The notes under the pieces: model-generated
What the model was told of the DNA's origin: nothing
What the model saw: only the letters and a program-made list of their open reading frames with translations
The model's database searches: none
Part shown: positions 6,494 through 12,939 of the stretch, in pieces
Position numbering within the stretch: position 1 is the stretch's first letter
How the letters are laid out: each line of letters starts with the position of its first letter
Translations under genes and position numbers: made by a program
From: an uncultured Lachnospiraceae bacterium
GTDB lineage: Bacteria > Bacillota > Clostridia > Lachnospirales > Lachnospiraceae
Length of the DNA stretch: 13,102 nucleotides
NCBI GenBank assembly: GCA_905235345.1
Contig: CAJOLO010000024.1
Location: 1-13,102 of the forward strand
Reading direction: 5' to 3'

Positions 6494-7959
6494 GCTTTAG
6501 CCCCTTTCTCAAAGTAAAATGGATTCTCCTCTTCTCTCCACCATTTGGTATATGGAAATTCATTATACTCTTCTAACGTCTTTAATATACCCTTTGTCTC
6601 AATAAGTGCATTTAATCTCTTTCCTGTAGTGATGATTCCGTCATAGCCCGCACTTATATTGGTCTCACCTTCCAAAAGACTAGGTATTCCAAGCTTTCCA
6701 CCCAGTATTGTCATATTCATGTGTCGCACTATCATCACATCAGGTTTCAGCTTTTCAAGAATTTTAAGCACCTGATAAGGCTGTTTGTTACAAACAGAAA
6801 AATTCTCTATCTCTCCGGTTTTGTCAACCAGCGCCTGAAGAGTATTCTCTGTTCCTTCAGTATCCACCTTCATATCATGATGAAGTGTCGTCATACCCAC
6901 TATTTCCATCCCGAGATCTGCCACAACGCTTCCGACATTATGTGCATATGCATCACCTGCAAAAATATATATCTTTTTTCCTGCAAGTTTCTCTCTTAAT
7001 TTCTCAAGCTCCGGTGCTATCCTCTTATGCTCACTCTCTATAACCTCTTCAACTATATCCTCTGTTCCGGTATATTTAGCAACCTCTCTTAACCAGTTGT
7101 CTGTCCAACTAATTCCAAATGGTGCAGGTGCCTTAACCTTAGGCACACCATATTCAGATTCCAACACACCGGATACATACGTTCCAAGTGTCTCACATAT
7201 ATGAGCAGAGCAAGCTGCTTCAGGCATTCTTGATATCTTTTCCACACTTGCTAATGGTACGAGATAATTAGGTGTAAGTCCAAGTTTTGCAAGTAATGGT
7301 GTAAATGTGTCACTACCTAAGAAATTGAAAATATTTACAAGCTTTTTGTTCTTCTCGGTCTGAGGTTTTACAAGCTTTTTCAGTATTCCATGGTAAGCTG
7401 CATCAAAGCCTGAAGACCATATTTTGGACTTAAAGCCTTCACAGTATATTGGAATGATCGGGATTCCGAGTTCATCCTGCATATCTATTGCAACACCTTC
7501 TATATCATCACCTACAATGCCTGCAGCACATGATGAATGAACAAATATAGCAGAAGGATTGAAACGTCTTACCGCCTCATTGATGGCTTCCTTAAGCTTA
7601 TTAGTACCGCCATATACTGTGTCCTTTTCTGTTATATTACTGCATATAACCCTAACTTTATCAGGTTCTTCGCCACGCTCAATTGCTGAATTTCTGAACT
7701 GGGTATCATATAATGGAGTATTAGCAAAACAGCCCATAGGCGAATGAACAACAACGGCTGCATCACGCACAAAATATGTAATGGTTGAAGCCGTCATCTG
7801 AGCACAGTCACTGCACTGGCTGTAACTTCTCTCTTTACAGGCAAACGCATCCGTCCCCTCTGCCTTAGCGAGCTCACTTGCTTTTCCTGAATAATAAATG
7901 ATTGATTTCAATCGATTTTCTCTGACAGTTACCTCTGTCTGGTCTATAATATCACTCAT
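6490..7959 (-). CDS. Nitrogenase-like component 1, NifD (alpha)-like catalytic subunit
   Basis: This is the predicted cofactor-bearing subunit. The frame is open from 7986, but the ATG at 7959 has AGAGGA six bases upstream and the earlier ATG has none, so I use 7959 (489 residues). P-cluster-type cysteines are C52 (CSDCAQ), C77 (HSPMGCF) and C144 (HSSCAAGIVGDD), matching NifD C62, C88 and C154. C255, in CETLGTYVSGVLESEYG, aligns with the FeMo-co ligand C275. After the conserved KLGIP the NifD motif with His442 is replaced by LLEGETN, so that ligand is missing. In the CEGF loop (173-176) the positions of Gln191 and His195 hold Trp181 and Phe185. Extra cysteines C41 and C49 precede C52. It lies 32 bp after the NifH-like gene. 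Nitrogenase-like, but probably not N2-reducing. Confidence 0.92.
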   Translation of the reverse strand: MSDIIDQTEVTVRENRLKSIIYYSGKASELAKAEGTDAFACKERSYSQCSDCAQMTASTITYFVRDAAVVVHSPMGCFANTPLYDTQFRNSAIERGEEPDKVRVICSNITEKDTVYGGTNKLKEAINEAVRRFNPSAIFVHSSCAAGIVGDDIEGVAIDMQDELGIPIIPIYCEGFKSKIWSSGFDAAYHGILKKLVKPQTEKNKKLVNIFNFLGSDTFTPLLAKLGLTPNYLVPLASVEKISRMPEAACSAHICETLGTYVSGVLESEYGVPKVKAPAPFGISWTDNWLREVAKYTGTEDIVEEVIESEHKRIAPELEKLREKLAGKKIYIFAGDAYAHNVGSVVADLGMEIVGMTTLHHDMKVDTEGTENTLQALVDKTGEIENFSVCNKQPYQVLKILEKLKPDVMIVRHMNMTILGGKLGIPSLLEGETNISAGYDGIITTGKRLNALIETKGILKTLEEYNEFPYTKWWREEENPFYFEKGAKA

Positions 7960-7991
7960 TCCAATTCCTCTTTTCAATATTGTCATTTACA

Positions 7992-8837
7992 TTATATTTT
8001 ATAATCATCTGATGTATCCATAAGACCATATTCAAGAAGTATCTCTTCTAATCTGTCACCGGACATTGGAGTAGGGATTGTGAAGTCCTCATTGTTGATA
8101 AGAGCCTCTGCAAGATTCCTGTACTCCTGTGCCTGATTACAATCCGGTCTGTACTCTATAACTGTTTTTCTGTTAATCTCTGCATGCTGAACAACATTAT
8201 CTCGTGGAACAAAATACAGTAATTTTGTACCCAATTCTTTAGAGAATGCTCTAAGCAGATCCAATTCCCTGTCAACATTTCTGCTGTTACATATAATACC
8301 GCCAATTCTGACACCACCGCTTCTTGCATATTTCTTAATACCCTTAGAAATATTATTAGCCGCATATAATGCCATCATCTCACCGCTGGCAACAATATAT
8401 ATCTCCTTTGCCTTACCCTCTCTTATAGGCATTGCAAAGCCTCCACACACAACATCTCCTAATACGTCATAGAAAACAAAATCAAGATCATCCGTATATG
8501 CTCCAAGATTCTCTAAAAGACCTATGGAGGTTATTATTCCTCGTCCCGCACATCCTACTCCAGGTTCAGGTCCTCCACTTTCCACACAACGGGTTCCCTT
8601 AAATCCCTCTCTCATAATCTGATCAAGTTTAACATCCTCTCCCTCATCTCTTAAAGTATCAAGAACGGTCTTCTGAGCAAGTCCCCCAAGAAGCAGTCTT
8701 GTAGAATCAGCTTTTGGATCACATCCGACCACCATTACCTTCTTTCCCGCTTCCACTAAACCTGCTGTAAGATTTTGTGTTGTAGTGGACTTACCAATTC
8801 CACCTTTTCCATAAATTGCAATCTGCCTTAATGCCAT
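7992..8837 (-). CDS. NifH-like nitrogenase reductase (Fe protein)
   Basis: This homodimeric ATPase passes electrons from one bridging [4Fe-4S] cluster to component 1. Of 281 residues, those visible as diagnostic are the P-loop GKGGIGKS (10-17), switch I CDPKADSTR (39-47), the cluster ligands C96 (GVGCAGRG) and C131 (DVVCGGFAMPIRE), and switch II DVLGD (124-128). Arg99 corresponds to the ADP-ribosylated Arg100 of nitrogen fixers. The sequence is much closer to true NifH than to BchL or ChlL style proteins. The start at 8837 has a perfect AGGAGG. It follows the NifB-like gene by 142 bp and precedes D and K. No nearby draT/draG or ferredoxin gene is visible, so the electron donor is encoded elsewhere. 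Confidence 0.95.
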   Translation of the reverse strand: MALRQIAIYGKGGIGKSTTTQNLTAGLVEAGKKVMVVGCDPKADSTRLLLGGLAQKTVLDTLRDEGEDVKLDQIMREGFKGTRCVESGGPEPGVGCAGRGIITSIGLLENLGAYTDDLDFVFYDVLGDVVCGGFAMPIREGKAKEIYIVASGEMMALYAANNISKGIKKYARSGGVRIGGIICNSRNVDRELDLLRAFSKELGTKLLYFVPRDNVVQHAEINRKTVIEYRPDCNQAQEYRNLAEALINNEDFTIPTPMSGDRLEEILLEYGLMDTSDDYKI

Positions 8838-8979
8838 TTTTTTATTCCTCCTATACCTGTCTGATGTTGCACTTCATCATATTTGTTTGTATCTATTCAG
8901 CTTTGCTTCATAGAGTTTGTTCTTTTAATTACATATCCTATTATTGTAAGAAATTTTCACTTATTATCATTAATCTGCG
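8838..8979 (-). promoter_or_regulatory. Untranslated gap between the NifB-like and NifH-like genes
   Basis: The 142-bp gap has no terminator and no clear promoter. It holds a 5-bp hairpin with an 8-nt loop (TGATG/CATCA, 8862-8879) close to the NifH-like ribosome site, and a 25-bp segment at 8889-8913 that recurs at 12569-12593. An mRNA processing or translation-control role for the strongly expressed H gene is possible but not shown. Confidence 0.3.
8889..8913 (-). repeat. 25-bp dispersed repeat, copy 1
   Basis: This segment starts gtatctattcagctttg and is identical at 21 of 25 positions to 12569-12593. Both copies lie in untranslated leaders of minus-strand genes and have the same orientation. 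It may be a decayed intergenic repeat or a shared regulatory element. Confidence 0.5.
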
Positions 8980-9852
8980 TCAGCCATGGGAAAATGTATC
9001 TTCTAACTTAACCCTGTTCATATATATCTGTTGTCCATATTCCGACTTTCCAGGCACTCCCACCGCGTCGGCTCGACAATGCTGGCAGTGTCTGAACACA
9101 TCTATATACTCTCCTGCCTTTGTTCTTGCCTCATCAATCTGGATACATGTCGGTGGCGCCTGCTCCGACAGTTCATATTGTGGAATCAACGGAATGATAT
9201 TGTAAATGGAAGCCCCTGCCTCACTTACCGTCTTAGCAATCTCCGGTATATGATCACCATTAATATCCGGCACCAGAACGGTATTGATCTTAATCGTTAT
9301 ACCCGCATCCGCAATCTTCCTAATACCTTTCAACTGATTTTCTATTAGAATAGTAGCAGCTTCTACACCCTCATATCTCTCACCATGGTAAATGATAAAC
9401 TTATTAAGCTTAGCCTCTATCTCAGGATTCACGGCATTTACCGTAACTGTAAGGGAATCAATCCCCACATCTATGATTTCATCTGCCCGTTCGTATAACA
9501 GCAAGCCGTTAGTACTCATACACTTAATCAGCTCAGGATACTCTTCTTTGACAAGTCTGAATGTCTGAAGCGCATAATCTGTTGCCAGCGTATCTCCCGG
9601 ACCCGCAATCCCTGCAACTTTAATGTCAGGGCATATAGCAAGTGCCTCTTTAAGAATATCCAGGCTCTCCTCCGGTGTTATCAACTGTCTTGTAACTCCC
9701 GGTCGCTCTTCCGCATCATTAAATGTTCTGTCACAGAACCGACATCCTATGTTACAGCCGGAACTTACAGGAAGATGAATCCTTCCGGCATTATTCTTGT
9801 GACCACCAAAGCAGGGATGTGAATTCTGAAGATCTTTGTATGTATTCATCAT
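8980..9852 (-). CDS. NifB-like radical SAM cofactor maturase
   Basis: NifB uses SAM to fuse two [4Fe-4S] clusters into the carbide-centred [8Fe-9S-C] NifB-co. This 290-residue protein has HPCF (12-15), RIHLPVSSGCNIGCRFC with the radical SAM cysteines C33, C37 and C40, ERPGV (49-53), AGPGD (83-87), STNG (113-116) and the C-terminal CQHCRADAVG (C256, C259), all typical of NifB. It ends there and lacks the NifX-like C-terminal domain, as the short NifB class does; a separate gene at 4698-5078 encodes such a domain. The start at 9852 (ATGATG) follows AGAAGGA. It is the first gene of the nitrogenase-like operon, behind a consensus promoter at 9920-9948. Its presence argues that component 1 carries a NifB-derived cofactor and is not a chlorophyllide reductase type enzyme. 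Confidence 0.94.
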   Translation of the reverse strand: MMNTYKDLQNSHPCFGGHKNNAGRIHLPVSSGCNIGCRFCDRTFNDAEERPGVTRQLITPEESLDILKEALAICPDIKVAGIAGPGDTLATDYALQTFRLVKEEYPELIKCMSTNGLLLYERADEIIDVGIDSLTVTVNAVNPEIEAKLNKFIIYHGERYEGVEAATILIENQLKGIRKIADAGITIKINTVLVPDINGDHIPEIAKTVSEAGASIYNIIPLIPQYELSEQAPPTCIQIDEARTKAGEYIDVFRHCQHCRADAVGVPGKSEYGQQIYMNRVKLEDTFSHG

Positions 9853-9877
9853 AAGTTTTCTTCCTTCTTTTCTCTAT

Positions 9878-9902
9878 AATTCCTATCTATATAATAGGGA
9901 TT
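9878..9902. promoter_or_regulatory. Palindromic operator candidate in the nitrogenase-like operon leader
   Basis: AATTCCTAT (9878-9886) and ATAGGGATT (9894-9902) form a 9-bp inverted repeat with one mismatch and a 7-base spacer, about 11-35 bases downstream of the predicted start site. The position fits a repressor site. The ATTCCTAT/ATAGG half-sites recall Rrf2-family (CymR/IscR-type) operators, which control cysteine or Fe-S genes in Firmicutes; that is a resemblance from memory only. In RNA the mismatch becomes G-U, so a hairpin is an alternative reading. Confidence 0.5.
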
Positions 9903-9919
9903 TTAGATTGCCGAAAATG

Positions 9920-9948
9920 ATAATACATCACACAATGCCTCTTGTCAA
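9920..9948 (-). promoter_or_regulatory. Sigma-A promoter of the nitrogenase-like operon
   Basis: On the minus strand there is TTGACA (9943-9948), 17 bases, then TATTAT (9920-9925). Transcription should start near 9913, leaving about 60 nt before the NifB-like ATG. No sigma-54 (-24/-12) element is seen, unlike many true nif operons. The promoter separates B-H-D-K-X from the PLP enzyme genes, although no strong terminator lies between, so some read-through is possible. Confidence 0.78.
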
Positions 9949-10015
9949 TAAAAAATATCAATTTGTAATATAAATTATTCAAAACACCAGCGATAGATTT
10001 TGATTATAATACCGG

Positions 10016-11203
10016 TCAAACTGCATTTTCAAATGTGTCCTTTAACCTGTCAAGTGCCTCATTAAGTACACATCTCGGGCATGCTACATTTATTCTCTGA
10101 AAACCTCTGCCAGCCTCCCCAAATATACTTCCACTGTCAAGCCATAACTTCGCTTCATAAACCACCCTTCGCTCTATCTCTTCAACAGATAAACCGGTTC
10201 CTCTGAAATCCAGCCACACAAGATATGTCCCCTCCGTATCTATCATTTTAACTCCGGTCAAATTCTGTTCTGTATATAACCTGACATACTCAATATTATC
10301 CTTGATATATGCCGTCACATGTCGATACCATTCCTCGCCATATCCATATGCAGTCTCACATGCCACAAGTCCCATTACGCCAAGCTGACTCGTTCCCGCT
10401 GCATCAAGCTGCTTTCTGAATTTATGGCGAAGCTCTCTGTTCGGAATAAAAATGTTAGCCATCATCATACTTGCCAGATTAAATGTTTTGCTTGGTGATG
10501 TGCAGGTTATACTTATATCTTCAAATTCCTTCTTAAGTGATGCAAACACGATATGCCTTCCGTGGAATACAAAATCCTGATGTATCTCATCGCTCACGAC
10601 CACAACTCCATGCTTCACGCATATATCTCCAAGTTTTATAAGTTCCTCCTTAGTCCACACTCTTCCTACCGGATTATGGGGACTGCAGAGAATAAACAGC
10701 TTAATCTTCTCCTGTATGATTTTCTGTTCAAAATCTTCATAATCTATATGATATTTGTTATCATCTCCAGGATAAAGATTATTACTCACTACCCGTCTGC
10801 CATTATCATTTATTACCTCTGAAAACGGATAATATACAGGAAGCTGGATAAGAACTGCATCTCCCGGTTCTGTATAAGCCTTTACAGCCATAGCAAGTGC
10901 GAACACTACTCCCGGAGTTTTAACCAACCATCTCTCCTGCGGTTTCCAATCATGATGTCTTACCATCCAATCTCTCACTATCTCATAATACGGTGTCTGT
11001 ACCTCGCTATAGCCAAATATTCCTTCCCTTGCTCTTTCCACCAGTGCATCTTCTATATATGAAGAAGTCTCAAAATCCATGTCTGCTACCCACAACGGAA
11101 GAACATCCTCAGGCATTCCTCTGCGTTTTGCAAAATCATATTTCAGACATCTGGTATTTCTTCTGTCAATCACTCTGTCAAAATCAAGATTTCTCTCTGC
11201 CAA
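10016..11203 (-). CDS. patB: MalY/PatB-family PLP-dependent C-S lyase (cystathionine beta-lyase type)
   Basis: Members of this aminotransferase class I/II subgroup cleave C-S bonds of cystathionine, cystine or cysteine conjugates to give a thiol, pyruvate and ammonia; some act as aminotransferases. At 395 residues it has family length. Visible are LPLWVADMDF (35-44), PHNPVG (175-180), SDEIHQD (204-210) with the PLP-ring Asp205, and the Schiff-base lysine K239 in SPSKTFNLA. The start is TTG at 11203: it follows GTGAGGT at good spacing and gives the usual N-terminus NLDFDRVIDRRNT, while the next ATG is 30 codons in. It lies 53 bp after the MetB-family gene with no terminator between, so they form an operon. 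Exact substrate not determinable. Confidence 0.88.
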   Translation of the reverse strand: MAERNLDFDRVIDRRNTRCLKYDFAKRRGMPEDVLPLWVADMDFETSSYIEDALVERAREGIFGYSEVQTPYYEIVRDWMVRHHDWKPQERWLVKTPGVVFALAMAVKAYTEPGDAVLIQLPVYYPFSEVINDNGRRVVSNNLYPGDDNKYHIDYEDFEQKIIQEKIKLFILCSPHNPVGRVWTKEELIKLGDICVKHGVVVVSDEIHQDFVFHGRHIVFASLKKEFEDISITCTSPSKTFNLASMMMANIFIPNRELRHKFRKQLDAAGTSQLGVMGLVACETAYGYGEEWYRHVTAYIKDNIEYVRLYTEQNLTGVKMIDTEGTYLVWLDFRGTGLSVEEIERRVVYEAKLWLDSGSIFGEAGRGFQRINVACPRCVLNEALDRLKDTFENAV

Positions 11204-11256
11204 CTCTATTACCTCACTTCCCGCTACCTGTCACCGTTATTTTTATAATTTATATT

Positions 11257-12411
11257 TCAACAATCTACTTTAGAAAATACTGCATTCAATTCCCCTATAA
11301 GATCCCTCACATCTTCTATTCCCACAGAAAGTCTAAGTGTTGTGTCCGTGATTCCGTTCTTAAGTCGTATCTTCTCAGGCACATCTGCATGAGTCTGTGT
11401 TGTCGGATAAGTTATAAGTGTATCCACTCCTCCAAGACTTTCTGCATACTTAATCATCCTGACACTTGAAAGAATTGCAAGCGCGCTCTCTCTGCTACGC
11501 ACCTGAAATGTAATCATTGCTCCAAAGCCTTTTGCCTGACGTTTCATAATTTCATATTCCGGATGTTCCTGAAGCCCCGGATATATAACATTGGTAACAA
11601 TATCCTGCTCCTTAAGCCACTCAGCAATTTCTTTTGCATTTTCCTGTGATCTCTCCATTCTTATTCCAAGCGTCTTGATTCCTCGAATTATTAGCCAACT
11701 GTCAAAAGGTGAAAGTCCTGCTCCCGTTGTCTTAATAAGAAAACGAAGCCGTTCACTTATATCCTCTCTGTTAGTAACCAGAAATCCTGCCAATGTATCA
11801 TTATGTCCACTCAGATACTTGGTTCCGCTATGTATCACTATATCTGCTCCCAAATCCAAAGGATTTTGAAAGTACGGTGATAAAAATGTATTGTCCACTG
11901 CAAGAATCAAATTATGTCGCTTTGTAATCTGTGAAACCGCTTCAATATCCGTTACGTTCATCATCGGATTGGTCGGTGTCTCAATATATATCGCCTTTGT
12001 ATTATCCTTTATATATTCCTCAATATTTTCCTTATAGCAGTCTATGCTTGTAATCTCAATACCATTCTTCTTTGACACATTATCAAACAAACGTATGCTA
12101 CCTCCATAAAGATCTGCATCAACAATTAAATGATCGCCCGGTGCAAAAAGTTCCATCATCATTCCGATTGCTGCCATTCCTGATGATAACGCTAATGCAT
12201 CAATACCATTTTCAAGTGATGCTACAATCTTCTCAAGATGCTCCCTTGTTGGATTCTGTAGTCTGCTATAATCATAACCAGTGCTTTGTCCTACCGCCGG
12301 ATGGGCATATGTCGCAGTCTGATATATCGGATAGCTTAATGCTCCATAGTTATCATAGCATCCTTCTTCTTCTTCCAAGTGAATACATTTTGTTCCTAAT
12401 TCTCTTGACAT
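11257..12411 (-). CDS. Cys/Met metabolism PLP enzyme (cystathionine gamma-synthase / lyase family)
   Basis: This is a MetB/MetC/MccB-family enzyme of 384 residues. Family members join O-acyl-homoserine with cysteine or a thiol, or cleave cystathionine or methionine. Motifs are YDYSRLQNPTR (46-56) with PLP-phosphate-binding Tyr48 and Arg50, LSSGMAA (75-81), ETPTNP (144-149), AVDNTF (171-176) with Asp173, and the Schiff-base lysine K198 in HSGTKYLSGH. The C-terminus TLRLSVGIED is typical. Sequence alone does not separate synthase, beta- or gamma-lyase or sulfhydrylase roles. The start at 12411 has AAGGAG eight bases upstream. It is first in an operon with the MalY/PatB gene and has a leader of about 235 nt. 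Confidence 0.9.
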   Translation of the reverse strand: MSRELGTKCIHLEEEEGCYDNYGALSYPIYQTATYAHPAVGQSTGYDYSRLQNPTREHLEKIVASLENGIDALALSSGMAAIGMMMELFAPGDHLIVDADLYGGSIRLFDNVSKKNGIEITSIDCYKENIEEYIKDNTKAIYIETPTNPMMNVTDIEAVSQITKRHNLILAVDNTFLSPYFQNPLDLGADIVIHSGTKYLSGHNDTLAGFLVTNREDISERLRFLIKTTGAGLSPFDSWLIIRGIKTLGIRMERSQENAKEIAEWLKEQDIVTNVIYPGLQEHPEYEIMKRQAKGFGAMITFQVRSRESALAILSSVRMIKYAESLGGVDTLITYPTTQTHADVPEKIRLKNGITDTTLRLSVGIEDVRDLIGELNAVFSKVDC

Positions 12412-12646
12412 CCTTACTACTCCTTTATTGATAAAATGTCTTCAAAGTCAGTCTTCTATTAATACCCGTCCATCTGACTCCTATCTACATTTGAGAAATC
12501 TAGCAATAGATATTCTTATCTACAAAGCTAAGAATATGTTCCATCATTCTCCATATCTTATCGTATTAGTATCTATTCAACTATGCCCCATAGTTACGCG
12601 ACAGGCAAGGCGCTGACGCACATTCCGGTATGCCTGTCATCTCAGC
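12412..12646 (-). promoter_or_regulatory. Long structured leader of the MetB-family/PatB operon
   Basis: No ORF is supported here. Three hairpins occur in order on the minus strand: an 8-bp GACAGGCA/TGCCTGTC stem (12600-12638) with a small GCG/CGC hairpin inside its loop; AACTATG/CATAGTT with a 3-nt loop (12579-12595); and ATATTCTTA/TAAGAATAT with a 10-nt loop (12510-12537). I see neither the SAM-I core nor the T-box GGGTGGNACCGCG sequence that often precede such genes in Firmicutes, and no terminator before the ATG. It may be an unrecognised cis-acting RNA, or partly a decayed repeat. Confidence 0.45.
12569..12593 (-). repeat. 25-bp dispersed repeat, copy 2
   Basis: This partner of 8889-8913 (21 of 25 identical) starts gtatctattcaactatg. 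It contains most of the AACTATG/CATAGTT hairpin, which is perfect here and imperfect in copy 1. Confidence 0.5.
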
Positions 12647-12652
12647 ATAAGA

Positions 12653-12680
12653 ATAATAGCATTACTAAGAAAAATTTAAA
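12653..12680 (-). promoter_or_regulatory. Possible extended -10 promoter of the MetB-family/PatB operon
   Basis: The minus strand has TGC-TATTAT (-10 at 12653-12658, extended TG motif) with a weak -35 TTTAAA (12675-12680) 16 bases upstream. A start near 12646 would put the first leader hairpin at the very 5' end of the transcript. Confidence 0.42.
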
Positions 12681-12739
12681 AATATATATTAATTATGTTC
12701 AGTCATAGGGAAATTATATATCATCCGGTTATTTATTTG

Positions 12740-12862
12740 TTATAATATAAAAAAGCCGCTGATAATCATAATTATCAACGGCTGGTCACCAACTTCCTCA
12801 ATCTGACTCTGTACATCGTTATAAAAAGTCTCAATAGGATCAAGTTCTCCGGTATTATCATA
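12740..12862 (-). pseudogene. Coding-like scrap between tRNA-Thr and its terminator
   Basis: Forty codons stay open from 12862 and end with TAA at 12740. The translation begins YDNTGELDPIETFYNDVQSQ, looks like real protein, and its last third overlaps the terminator hairpin. There is no start codon before codon 29 and no ribosome site, so it is not an intact gene. It may be a relic of a gene C-terminus left by rearrangement next to the tRNA, or chance. I do not recognise the family. Confidence 0.25.
12748..12783 (-). terminator. Rho-independent terminator after tRNA-Thr
   Basis: A 13-bp stem (12754-12766 with 12771-12783, one G-U in the minus-strand RNA) with loop UAUG is followed on the minus strand by a run of T. 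It ends the tRNA transcription unit about 85 nt after the mature 3' end. Confidence 0.8.
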
Positions 12863-12866
12863 TTAA

Positions 12867-12939
<73 letters not shown>

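Noticed and set aside
7959..7986. Start of the D-like gene at 7986
   Set aside because: The ATG at 7986 has no ribosome site, while the in-frame ATG at 7959 has AGAGGA at the right distance.
5126..8837. Dark-operative protochlorophyllide/chlorophyllide reductase (BchLNB/BchXYZ) or CfbCD
   Set aside because: A NifB-like gene is in the operon and the D-like subunit keeps the cofactor cysteine, which BchN/CfbD-type enzymes do not need. The H-like protein is NifH-like, and no tetrapyrrole genes are near.
4698..9852. A true nitrogen-fixation (nif) operon
   Set aside because: No nifE/N or other nif genes, no sigma-54 promoter, and the D-like subunit lacks the His442 and His195 equivalents. glnA next door is an independent unit with its own promoter and is not by itself evidence for N2 fixation.
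12412..12646. SAM-I riboswitch or T-box leader before the MetB-family gene
   Set aside because: The SAM-I conserved core and the T-box GGGTGGNACCGCG sequence are absent on the minus strand, and there is no terminator between the leader hairpins and the ATG.
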